Positions 1 through 6,526 are shown, counted from the stretch's first letter. The stretch is 10,931 nt of DNA from Methanobacteriota archaeon (GCA_002727275.1 PBWO01000016.1:62770-73700), one strand, 5' to 3'. The notes: generated by a model not told the origin, from the letters alone. Made by a program: numbers and translations.

Positions 1-2
1 TA

Positions 3-467
3 GGTGCAGAAAGTTCATTGGAGATTTTGGCAATAGTGTTGGTGGCTACTCTATCAAGTGTCCTCGGAGCAATCGGTGGATACGGTATAGGAATCTATGC
101 AGGAAGGCCACTGCTAGAGAGATTCGCTAGCGAGAATACGGTAAGTAGGCTTGAGAATCTGACTATCCGATATGGCTCAGCAGGAATCTTCGTCGCCGCA
201 GTATCTCCGATTCCATACAAGGCACTAGCATGGGCAGCAGGTGCAGGAAGAATGGACCTGCGTTTGTTTATCATAGCAGGTTTGTTTGGAAGGGGCCTCA
301 GATTCGGACTTGCAGGCCTCATTTTGGGAATTTGGGGCGATGAGTTCCTCGCATTAATGGAGAATCCAATTGCCTGGCTAGTAGGCAGTGTAGTAGGTCT
401 AGTAATGTTCATCCCTCTAGCGAAGTGGTGGTCGAATCTGGCAGATGCAGAACCTACTCACAACTGA
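3..467 (+). CDS. DedA/VTT-family integral membrane protein (5' partial)
   Basis: The frame is open to the left edge, so the true start lies outside the window; the TTG at 18 is only an internal Leu codon. About 154 residues are visible and the TGA stop is at 465-467. The protein is strongly hydrophobic with about four membrane segments (roughly residues 6-28, 54-75, 85-106 and 120-140 of the visible part). The stretch YGSAGIFVAAVSPIPYKAL followed by GAGRM and a Gly/Arg-rich FGRGLRFGLAG helix resembles the VTT (SNARE-associated) domain of DedA/YqaA proteins. Bacterial and eukaryotic relatives act as lipid scramblases or flippases, including for undecaprenyl phosphate or phosphatidylserine; whether this archaeal protein does so is inference. 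DedA proteins are usually about 200 residues, so only a short N-terminal part is missing. It is separated from the next gene by 57 bp that hold that gene's promoter. Confidence 0.75.
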   Translation, partial: GAESSLEILAIVLVATLSSVLGAIGGYGIGIYAGRPLLERFASENTVSRLENLTIRYGSAGIFVAAVSPIPYKALAWAAGAGRMDLRLFIIAGLFGRGLRFGLAGLILGIWGDEFLALMENPIAWLVGSVVGLVMFIPLAKWWSNLADAEPTHN

Positions 468-492
468 TTGTGACAAACACTACGACCCAAGA

Positions 493-512
493 CCCTTAAC
501 CCCTGTAAGAAT
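493..512 (+). promoter_or_regulatory. Promoter of membrane regulator: TTAA box plus GTAAGAAT element
   Basis: CCCTTAAC has its TTAA at 496-499, beginning 29 nt before the ATG at 525. That is the TATA position expected if transcription starts at or next to the ATG (leaderless). GTAAGAAT follows at 505-512. The same box and the same 8-mer occur at almost the same distances before the lipoprotein gene. No Shine-Dalgarno sequence is seen before the ATG. The assignment is inferred from position and similarity. Confidence 0.5.
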
Positions 513-524
513 CTCCGGATCATC

Positions 525-1517
525 ATGGCAGGTGCGTCAGCGAGTCCTAATCGCGTCCGCACTATCGCCTTCGCAACGCTTGCTATGCTAGTTGTTCTCG
601 CACCCACAGTCGCAGCCGATCAAGAGGCGACGTGGGTGCGAACGTCGCCCGGTGTATGGGCGCTAGAGGATTCGCAAGGCCTCCTGATTGAACCGCACCC
701 CGAACCAGGGCTGATTCTGAGTATAGCCGAGGGTGAGAAGATCGGGTTCACCCTGTCAATTTCGACTGAAGGTACTCTCAGTATCAGTGATTATTGGGAA
801 GTCGATTTTGATGATACAACATTGATTGAGGAGCCAGAGGAGAATGATGCGAAAACGGATGACAGCGTAGCGATTTCACTCCCAGTTCTCCCGCAAGCCT
901 CTGCTTTCCTAGCAATCGTATTACTCTCACTAGCTCTGGTCTCAGCCGGCGATGAGCCGACCAGAGCGAAGATGGTTAGATCGATGGGGCGTTTCTCTCA
1001 ACTCAGAGTAACTGAGGGTACCGGGACTCTTGCCGGTACTTACCAACGAGGAAGGCTAGAGGGTTTCCTAACCGCTCATCCTGGTTGCCATCTCTCGGGC
1101 ATCATTCGTGCGCTTGAGATGGGCAATCATCAGGCTGTCCATCATCTCAGGATACTGGAGAACGAGGGCAAGGTCTGGTGCAGGCGCGACGGCAGACTCC
1201 TGAGATACTACACTTCGGCCGTTGACAGAAAAGTCGAGATATCTAATCTACCACGTCCGGTTGATGCCAATCAACTCAGTGACGTAGCTCTGATGGTGCT
1301 ACGTTCAATCGCTGAGCAGGAGGATGGACAGAAACCCCCAACACAAAGGGAGTTGGCCTCCACAATTGGCACCAGTCAGCAACTCGTCGGGCACCACCTC
1401 AAGCGCTTGGAGTACCAGGGCCTGATAACTCGTAGAAGAAGCGGTCTGCGGACCAACAGGGAGCTTACAGAGGAGGGCATGAGACTGTGGGCGACACTTG
1501 TTGAACCCCTTTCATAG
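525..1517 (+). CDS. Membrane-anchored transcription regulator with two winged-helix domains
   Basis: This 330-residue protein starts at an ATG with a TATA-like box 29 nt upstream. Residues 12-31 form a signal peptide or first membrane helix (FATLAMLVVLAPTVA). Residues 32-118 form a small, acidic, probably extracytoplasmic domain, and residues 121-141 form a second membrane helix. Two winged helix-turn-helix domains follow: residues 165-230, with GCHLSGIIRAL and AVHHLRILENEGKV matching helix 2, recognition helix and wing; and residues 251-325, with TQRELASTIGTS and LVGHHLKRLEYQGLI. The layout of signal, outside domain, membrane helix and one or two winged helices occurs in membrane-bound archaeal regulators. 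An outside signal would be passed to DNA without a kinase, but the ligand and targets are unknown. The next gene encodes a surface lipoprotein with a similar promoter, so it is a plausible target. The outside domain matches no family I recognise. Confidence 0.75.
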   Translation: MAGASASPNRVRTIAFATLAMLVVLAPTVAADQEATWVRTSPGVWALEDSQGLLIEPHPEPGLILSIAEGEKIGFTLSISTEGTLSISDYWEVDFDDTTLIEEPEENDAKTDDSVAISLPVLPQASAFLAIVLLSLALVSAGDEPTRAKMVRSMGRFSQLRVTEGTGTLAGTYQRGRLEGFLTAHPGCHLSGIIRALEMGNHQAVHHLRILENEGKVWCRRDGRLLRYYTSAVDRKVEISNLPRPVDANQLSDVALMVLRSIAEQEDGQKPPTQRELASTIGTSQQLVGHHLKRLEYQGLITRRRSGLRTNRELTEEGMRLWATLVEPLS

Positions 1518-1545
1518 ACACCTTGACAAATCCAATGACCCACTT

Positions 1546-1565
1546 CCCTTTAAGGTGGTAAGAAT
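1546..1565 (+). promoter_or_regulatory. Promoter of PKD/repeat lipoprotein: TTTAAG box plus GTAAGAAT
   Basis: CCCTTTAAGG places TTAA at 1550-1553, beginning exactly 29 nt before the ATG at 1579, and GTAAGAAT lies at 1558-1565. This supports a leaderless start at 1579. It also shows the gene has its own promoter in the 61-bp gap rather than relying only on read-through from the regulator gene. The 8-mer matches the one before the regulator gene, with spacing to the ATG differing by one base. Confidence 0.5.
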
Positions 1566-1578
1566 AGCCCCTTTGCCA

Positions 1579-4557
1579 ATGAATGCGTCAACTAATGCCA
1601 GAATGCCCCGTCGCCGAATCAACACCGGACTCTTTCTAGTCGCCCTGATGCTCAGCTCAGGATGTCTTGGCGCTACTGAGGAAATCGTCGAGGAGCCAGA
1701 GCCGACAGTAGTCTCAGCCAGTGTTGAGCTAGAAGGCACACCGACCACGACCAACGATCAGGTCATCGCAAATGCGGTGATTGAGAAAGGGACAGCTCCG
1801 TTCATTGCTAACTGGAGACTCGATGGCGCTCTGGCACAGACCTCAAACAGCCTGATTTTCAATGCCGGCTTTTTATCGGAGGGAACTCATACAATTGAGG
1901 TAGAACTCACTGACTCAATGGGTGCCTCTACCGTTGCAGCAGTAATCTTCACCCTGCTTGAGCCGAACCGAGCACCTAAGGTCTCTCTGTACCTGCCTGC
2001 TGAGGGTATCGCAGGAGTCCCAGTCGATTGGTCAGTGGAGGCTTCTGACCCGGACGGTGACGAGTTGACAGTTGAGGTGGACTTCGCGGACGGAGCCACA
2101 TTTCGTGATCTCTCGGGCCAGCACATCTGGGGCGAGCCAGGAACATACTCTGTAATCGTTACAGCAACCGACCCGCTTGGATACATTGCGGTTGACCAGA
2201 AGGCTATCCGAATCGACCATGCAGAAGCCCCCACTCTGAGTGTATCGACCAACCCTTCACCACAAGGCCGTATTCACCTGAATCTTGCAGAGTCAATCAC
2301 AATCAGTACACAGGCTGAGGATACAATCGGCTCTGTTTCAATCTCGATAGATTGGGGGGACGATTCAGCTTCCGATCCGGCAATGGCCGAAGAGTTTCAC
2401 CAGTACTCCGAGGAAGGCGTGTATGTGGTCAGAGTAATCGCAACCGGCTCAACAGGTATCGCCACTGAGCGAGTTTTTCATGTTGAGGTAATATCGGTCG
2501 CTGATGATCTAGAGGCTGCGCAACTGCAGGAAGAACTTGAGGGTCAGGCAGAGGAGCAGTTGGAAGATGAGGTTGAGCAGGAGTTGGATGGCAACGGCGA
2601 CGGAACCGTAGATGACATCGCCGATGCACGCGATGACGAGGAGTATGATTGGCAGTCTGACTTCGACCCCGATGGCGATGGATACTACGATGACGACCAG
2701 GAAGTCGATGACTGGATCGCCACAGACGAGGAGGAAGTTCGAGACGAGGTCGGCGACGAGCAGGATACCGACACCATTCCAAACAGCCCACTGCTGGTAC
2801 AGAGCAGCGTCACTGAAGGGGACGAATCCCCTACTGAGTCAGAATTATCGCCTATCCCTTCCGAATATGAGGCCAGAGTCGAGATAGTAAATCCAGTATT
2901 TGATGAGGCTTGGGGCGAAATCGATGATTCTTCGATGCAAGAACAGACTTACTCGCGCTCAATCTCGCAAGTCACTGCGACATGGTGGAACTACACCTTC
3001 TGGGTGGACTGGGACAGTGATGGCGTTCCAGAGGTGCTGTGCTACAGGAATGTAGGCGTGTTCTGGTTTGATTCAGATGGCATCCCAGGTCCTGAGCGCA
3101 TCATTCTAGTCCGCAATATCCAGTGTGCTCATGACAGAGACGGAGACGGACAGGACGACCTCTTCTACACTCTCTTCAGAGGGATGGATTTAGTCGACCA
3201 CAATTCAGACGGGATTCCTGAGAGACACGATGTCTTGACTCGCACTGTTTGGACATGGGATAACGGCAGTTACGAGGATGTGAACATACACCTGTTCGTC
3301 CACGCCCGAACCGATGCAGACCAAGATGGCAATCTAGAGCGCAGGATTATACTCAATCGCGACCGCAGAATGGTTGACCAAGGCATCGGTTCAGTACTGA
3401 CTGCTTACTACTCTCACTCCAGACTAATCCATCGTCTCGATGCCAACGATGACGGTACTCCTGAGCGTTGGATGGCCATTGACCATTCTTCGTGGGTCTG
3501 GGATCCGACAGAGGACGGCAACGCGGATCGCCATCGTGACAATCTGCGAGCCATCGTTACCAGAGATACCAACTCCGACGGCAACACCGATGTCGTCAGA
3601 GCTCTACAGCAGAACACCGTCGAGTTCGATAACGACTCCAACGGCGTGGTCGAACTGCAATGGACCTGGAGAGCAGGAGTTCGCAAGGTGGACACAGACC
3701 ACGATGGTGACCTTGACTACACTGCGAGGATGCGAGGCTGGCACCAGCATTGGGACTGGGGTATGGTGGAGTACCACGTCCATCGATTTGCACTGACTCG
3801 AATGGTTGATGACGATGCAGATGGAAATCTTGAGTGGAAGCACAGAACCATTCACATGTCGAACTCTACTGACTGGGACTTCGACCAGCACCTCGAACAG
3901 CGCGAATCATACACTGCCACTCTGATTTGGTGGGATGCAAATGAAGACGGCTATGAGGAGCACATATTCAGGAGAGTGAGGGAGACCTACTATCTCGACC
4001 AGCATGCAAATGGCTGGACCGAGCAGAACGAGGAAACCCGCTCGCTCGAAGTCTGGAGAAATTCCCTGAATCAGCCTCAATTGAGGAGAATAATAGTCGC
4101 CGAACTTACTTCGTGGGATAACAACTCCGACGGCAGTCCTGACACCTACTCTCACTTGGCTAGGACTTGGCAGGCTAGAGACACCGATAACGACGGATTC
4201 CTTGACCGCAGGGTGTTCCATCGCCATTACATGGCTGCGAGGGACGACAACGCTGACGGTAATGTCAGCTTCGCCTTGAACTCCAACATCTGGCATGCGA
4301 GAAACCTGTCTCTATCCTCAACTGGCACCATTGAGACCCTACAGGAGGCATATCTTTCCCACAGAGTATTCGAGTGGAACATCAACTCACAAGGCCATGC
4401 ACATCATACCAACAGTACGTGGATTGGATTCCAAGTAGACTACGTCTCAGGGACCTCACAGGGCATCACGGTCACTGTGATTACGATCGACTCCAATCAG
4501 GACGGCGCGCCCGAGTCTCAGACCATCACCTCAGCAGGCAGCGGCAATCCTCCTTGA
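1579..4557 (+). CDS. Giant secreted lipoprotein: PKD/Ig-like domains and 21-residue Asp-loop repeats
   Basis: This is a 992-residue protein if begun at the ATG at 1579. An in-frame TTG at 1498 would overlap the regulator gene and lies before the promoter, so it is disfavoured; the ATG at 1603 is a possible alternative. RRR plus a hydrophobic segment ends in LSSGC, a lipobox with the likely lipidated Cys at residue 29. Next come an EP-rich linker and three beta-sandwich domains of Ig/PKD type (about 42-127, 132-212 and 217-307). The second and third carry the PKD-like elements VDFADG...HIWGEPGTYSVIVTATD and IDWGDD...YSEEGVYVVRVIA. Residues 308-334 are a Glu/Gln-rich helix, followed by an acidic stretch with two Asp loops (337-404), a linker, and from 477 to the C-terminus about 25 tandem 21-residue units. 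I infer a calcium-stabilised, extended surface protein or adhesin anchored by lipid. No enzyme motif is seen. The function is unknown and I recognise no named family for the whole protein. Confidence 0.8.
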   Translation: MNASTNARMPRRRINTGLFLVALMLSSGCLGATEEIVEEPEPTVVSASVELEGTPTTTNDQVIANAVIEKGTAPFIANWRLDGALAQTSNSLIFNAGFLSEGTHTIEVELTDSMGASTVAAVIFTLLEPNRAPKVSLYLPAEGIAGVPVDWSVEASDPDGDELTVEVDFADGATFRDLSGQHIWGEPGTYSVIVTATDPLGYIAVDQKAIRIDHAEAPTLSVSTNPSPQGRIHLNLAESITISTQAEDTIGSVSISIDWGDDSASDPAMAEEFHQYSEEGVYVVRVIATGSTGIATERVFHVEVISVADDLEAAQLQEELEGQAEEQLEDEVEQELDGNGDGTVDDIADARDDEEYDWQSDFDPDGDGYYDDDQEVDDWIATDEEEVRDEVGDEQDTDTIPNSPLLVQSSVTEGDESPTESELSPIPSEYEARVEIVNPVFDEAWGEIDDSSMQEQTYSRSISQVTATWWNYTFWVDWDSDGVPEVLCYRNVGVFWFDSDGIPGPERIILVRNIQCAHDRDGDGQDDLFYTLFRGMDLVDHNSDGIPERHDVLTRTVWTWDNGSYEDVNIHLFVHARTDADQDGNLERRIILNRDRRMVDQGIGSVLTAYYSHSRLIHRLDANDDGTPERWMAIDHSSWVWDPTEDGNADRHRDNLRAIVTRDTNSDGNTDVVRALQQNTVEFDNDSNGVVELQWTWRAGVRKVDTDHDGDLDYTARMRGWHQHWDWGMVEYHVHRFALTRMVDDDADGNLEWKHRTIHMSNSTDWDFDQHLEQRESYTATLIWWDANEDGYEEHIFRRVRETYYLDQHANGWTEQNEETRSLEVWRNSLNQPQLRRIIVAELTSWDNNSDGSPDTYSHLARTWQARDTDNDGFLDRRVFHRHYMAARDDNADGNVSFALNSNIWHARNLSLSSTGTIETLQEAYLSHRVFEWNINSQGHAHHTNSTWIGFQVDYVSGTSQGITVTVITIDSNQDGAPESQTITSAGSGNPP
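3007..4554 (+). repeat. Tandem array of ~25 units of 63 nt (21 residues), coding
   Basis: Within the lipoprotein, unit starts fall at 3007, 3070, 3133, 3196, 3259, 3313, 3376, 3439, 3502, 3565, 3628, 3691, 3754, 3808, 3871, 3934, 3997, 4060, 4117, 4180, 4243, 4303, 4378, 4438 and 4489. Seventeen of the 24 spacings are exactly 63 nt; the others are 51, 54, 54, 57, 60, 60 and 75 nt. About 16 units open with D-x-[DNTH]-x-[DN]-G, usually followed by x-x-[ED]-R or a similar pair and then a strand-like stretch rich in Arg, Trp and Val. Examples are DADQDGNLERR, DANDDGTPERW, DTNSDGNTDVV and DDDADGNLEWK. The remaining units keep the register but have lost parts of the loop. Units differ strongly at the DNA level, so the array is old and selected as protein. 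The Asp loop resembles EF-hand, thrombospondin-3 or FG-GAP calcium loops; calcium binding is inferred. Confidence 0.85.
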
Positions 4558-4562
4558 CGAAT

Positions 4563-4568
4563 TGTTAT
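4563..4568 (+). promoter_or_regulatory. Possible TATA-like box for tRNA-Glu
   Basis: TGTTAT lies 28-33 nt before the first base of the mature tRNA-Glu, in the 38-bp gap after the lipoprotein stop. The position suits an archaeal TATA box but the match is weak. Confidence 0.25.
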
Positions 4569-4595
4569 GGGGGAGATGTCTCTCGTCACCTCGTC

Positions 4596-4673
4596 GCTCC
4601 TGTGGTGTAGTTCGGTCCATCATTCCGGGTTTTCATCCCGGCGACTCGGGTTCGAATCCCGACAGGAGCACCA
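4596..4673 (+). tRNA. tRNA-Glu (anticodon UUC), CCA encoded
   Basis: The acceptor arm GCTCCTG (4596-4602) pairs fully with CAGGAGC (4663-4669), followed by discriminator A at 4670 and a genomic CCA at 4671-4673. The anticodon stem CCGGG/CCCGG (4625-4629 and 4637-4641) closes a seven-base loop with TTC at 4632-4634. The T arm is TCGGG, TTCGAAT, CCCGA (4646-4662). The D arm GTGGTGTAG...CATCAT has the look of archaeal tRNA-Glu but forms only about three pairs, one of them G-U. No intron is present. It decodes GAA, and GAG by wobble. The CCA is followed at once by the stop codon of the opposing SLOG gene, so there is no spacer between the two 3' ends. Confidence 0.93.
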
Positions 4674-5123
4674 TTAATCGACTTCTAGGATAGTTGTAGA
4701 TATCCCCCTCGTGGAAGCCCTATCGATTACTATCCTCGTCCACTTGCTGGTTGGCGAAGGCATAGCTAGTATGTGTGAAGCACCACTCAATATCTTCTCA
4801 GTCAGTGTGTTCGGAGCTTCAGTTCGCCCCCTGTCGACAAGACTGCGATCAGGGTCACTCCATTCCTCGGTAAATACTGCAATAGGCACTGAGTTGTTGT
4901 CAGCCCACCGCTCTGCCATGTAGTCGACACCGCTCGCACCGCCTACGATTATCATGTCAGGATAGCCATTCTCTTCTATCCAGGTCTCCACTGCATCTTC
5001 GAAGATCATGAAGTCGTAGAATCTACTTGAACCCACGATTGCGAGATTGATAATTTCCCCATCACGGTTGAGATCTTGACTTCCGAGCCGCTCGACTGTA
5101 TCCTGTCCAGAGGTTTCTGCCAT
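4674..5123 (-). CDS. SLOG-superfamily (YspA/DUF2493-like) nucleotide-binding protein
   Basis: This is a 149-residue protein. I chose the ATG at 5123 because a TTTATT box starts exactly 29 nt upstream; the longer TTG start at 5165 would lie before that box. Residues 26-35 (NLAIVGSSRF) give the first beta strand and the GS-R-F glycine loop. Residues 57-73 (MIIVGGASGVDYMAERWA) give the second strand and the GASGVD motif, which in SLOG/DprA-like Rossmann folds binds nucleotide or nucleotide-derived ligands. Residues 81-120 contain the short VFTEEWSDP element, comparable to the PADW element of YspA-like proteins, and a last strand HILAMPSP near the usual loop before the final helix. The first 24 residues are polar and probably disordered. 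Family members include possible nucleotide sensors in stress or phage-defence pathways; the ligand here is unknown. It is divergent from the suf operon across a 136-bp gap. Confidence 0.75.
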   Translation of the reverse strand: MAETSGQDTVERLGSQDLNRDGEIINLAIVGSSRFYDFMIFEDAVETWIEENGYPDMIIVGGASGVDYMAERWADNNSVPIAVFTEEWSDPDRSLVDRGRTEAPNTLTEKILSGASHILAMPSPTSKWTRIVIDRASTRGISTTILEVD

Positions 5124-5146
5124 GGGGCCGGATAGGGGTACTAGAC

Positions 5147-5152
5147 AATAAA
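5147..5152 (-). promoter_or_regulatory. TATA-like box of the SLOG gene (TTTATT)
   Basis: Read on the minus strand, TTTATT begins 29 nt before the ATG at 5123. This is the same distance as in the two promoters at 496 and 1550, implying a leaderless transcript and supporting the shorter start. The sequence GTAAGAAT is not present here. Confidence 0.5.
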
Positions 5153-5170
5153 TGTCCGCCAGCAAACCAC

Positions 5171-5190
5171 AATTCTACTAATTTCTACTA
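5171..5190. repeat. Tandem 10-bp repeat in divergent SLOG/sufS promoter region
   Basis: AATTCTACTA (5171-5180) is followed directly by ATTTCTACTA (5181-5190), identical except at position 2, and a related TTTTCTAG lies at 5203-5210. One helical turn between copies in a divergent promoter gap suggests a regulator binding site. This is a position-based inference; the tract is AT-rich, so chance is possible. Confidence 0.35.
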
Positions 5191-5213
5191 GATTTCATTC
5201 GGTTTTCTAGTGC

Positions 5214-5255
5214 GCTAATTCATATCGGACCGTCAGTTCGAAATGAACGAGGAGA
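5214..5255 (+). promoter_or_regulatory. sufS: sufS promoter and ribosome binding site
   Basis: CTAATTCATAT (5214-5224) is the best TATA-like stretch and would give a start near 5245-5250, leaving a short leader. That leader holds GAGGAGAGG, a purine-rich Shine-Dalgarno-like stretch 4-10 nt before the ATG at 5260. No TATA-like box lies at -29 here, so sufS seems to use a leadered mRNA, unlike the regulator, lipoprotein and SLOG genes. Confidence 0.4.
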
Positions 5256-5259
5256 GGCT

Positions 5260-6486
5260 ATGACTCTAGATATCGAGGCGATTCGAGGCGATTTTCCTAT
5301 TCTTGAGCGAAGGTTACCTAATGGAAAGAGGCTGGTATACTTTGACAATGCTGCGACCTCTCAGAAACCCCAGTGCGTGATAGACGCGATGAGCAATTAC
5401 TACGAGCACTACAATTCGAATGCGCACAGGGCGAACCACACCCTCGCAGACGAGGCGACCACTGCACTAGAGGGCGCACGAGTTCGAATCTCCTCTTACT
5501 TTGGCACCTCTCCCGGCCAGATGATATACACCAGTGGGGCCACCGAAGCAATCAATTTGGTAGCCTACGGCTGGGCACGTGAGAATCTCAGTGAAGGAGA
5601 CGTGGTCGTTCTGACTGAGATGGAGCACCATGCAGACATCGTGCCTTGGCAGCAAATGTCAGTGGATATCGGTATCGAAGTCAGGTATGTACCCATAGAT
5701 GTCGAATCATACACTCTTGACATGGAAGCCTTCGAAGTGGCCTTGGATGGTGCATCCCTAGTCTGTGTTGTCCATACCAGCAATGTCCTAGGGGTGCGCA
5801 ACCCCGTGGAGAAAATCATTGAAAAGTCTCACACTGCAGGGGCGAGAGTACTCATCGACTGCGCTCAGGGAGCCCCGCACGAGAGAATCGATTTCGACTC
5901 ATTGGGGGCCGATTTTGTAGCCATCTCGGCTCACAAGATGGCCGGCCCTACTGGTATCGGATGTATCTTAGTGAGGCGCGACGCGATGGAAGAGATGGTC
6001 CCATTCATGACCGGCGGCTCGATGATTAAGAGAGTGACCACTGAAGGCTCAACCTTCCAAGAAGGCCACGCGATGTTCGAGACCGGAACTCCCCGCATCG
6101 CTGAGGCGATAGGCTGGGGTGCCGCGGTGGAATGGCTGGAACAGTTCGACATGAAAAAGGTCCACGAGCACATTAACGATATTGCATCGTGGACCGCATC
6201 ACAGATGCGTGAAATTCCGGGTATCCGTATCTACGGTGACCCGGGCAGAGATGATAGTAGTGGAGCAGTCTCATTTCTACACGAGTCGATCCAGTCCCAA
6301 GATCTGGCATTACTTCTCGACGAAGGAGGATTTGCCGTCAGGACAGGCCATCATTGTGCTCAACCTCTAATGGATGCGTTAGGAGTTCCTTCGACTAACA
6401 GAGCCTCATTTTGGATATACAATACAATGGAGGAAGCCGAGTCGTTCGTACAGTATCTCAGAGAGGTCGTCGACCGCTTCGCATGA
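5260..6486 (+). CDS. sufS: Cysteine desulfurase SufS
   Basis: This 408-residue, PLP-dependent class V aminotransferase-fold enzyme removes sulfur from L-cysteine, giving alanine and an enzyme persulfide for Fe-S cluster and thio-cofactor synthesis in the cytoplasm. The N-terminus (IRGDFPILERR...LVYFDNAATSQKP) is typical of the group II SufS/CsdA branch and fixes the ATG start. TSGATEAINLVA (residues 91-102) is the cofactor phosphate loop, His124 in MEHHAD stacks on the PLP ring, Asp200 and Gln203 (LIDCAQ) contact the cofactor, and Lys226 in SAHKMAGPTGIG forms the Schiff base. Cys366 in RTGHHCAQP is the persulfide-bearing residue. Length and residue numbering are close to those of E. coli SufS (Lys226, Cys364). 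It is the first gene of a three-gene operon, with sufE 40 bp downstream. A CsdA or selenocysteine lyase role is less likely because of the neighbours. Confidence 0.95.
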   Translation: MTLDIEAIRGDFPILERRLPNGKRLVYFDNAATSQKPQCVIDAMSNYYEHYNSNAHRANHTLADEATTALEGARVRISSYFGTSPGQMIYTSGATEAINLVAYGWARENLSEGDVVVLTEMEHHADIVPWQQMSVDIGIEVRYVPIDVESYTLDMEAFEVALDGASLVCVVHTSNVLGVRNPVEKIIEKSHTAGARVLIDCAQGAPHERIDFDSLGADFVAISAHKMAGPTGIGCILVRRDAMEEMVPFMTGGSMIKRVTTEGSTFQEGHAMFETGTPRIAEAIGWGAAVEWLEQFDMKKVHEHINDIASWTASQMREIPGIRIYGDPGRDDSSGAVSFLHESIQSQDLALLLDEGGFAVRTGHHCAQPLMDALGVPSTNRASFWIYNTMEEAESFVQYLREVVDRFA

Positions 6487-6526
6487 CTCTAGTCATGTTC
6501 AAGGCAGACAACTCCGGCGAGAGAGT

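Noticed and set aside
1498..1578. TTG start for the large lipoprotein, extending it by 27 residues
   Set aside because: It overlaps the regulator gene, lies upstream of the TATA-like box at 1549-1554, and would put a charged extension before the lipoprotein signal peptide.
2429..4296. Many long open frames antisense to or overlapping the lipoprotein gene
   Set aside because: They follow from the biased Asp/Gly-rich codons of the repeat array; their translations are Arg/Pro/Ser-rich and show no domain or signal.
3007..4554. CRISPR array or satellite DNA
   Set aside because: The 63-nt period is at protein level; DNA units are divergent, with no identical repeats and spacers.
4596..4673. tRNA intron
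   Set aside because: The anticodon stem and seven-base loop are contiguous, and the total length is normal.
5124..5165. TTG start at 5165 for the SLOG gene
   Set aside because: The TTTATT box at 5147-5152 would lie inside the coding region; the ATG at 5123 fits the 29-nt rule and the SLOG domain begins later in any case.
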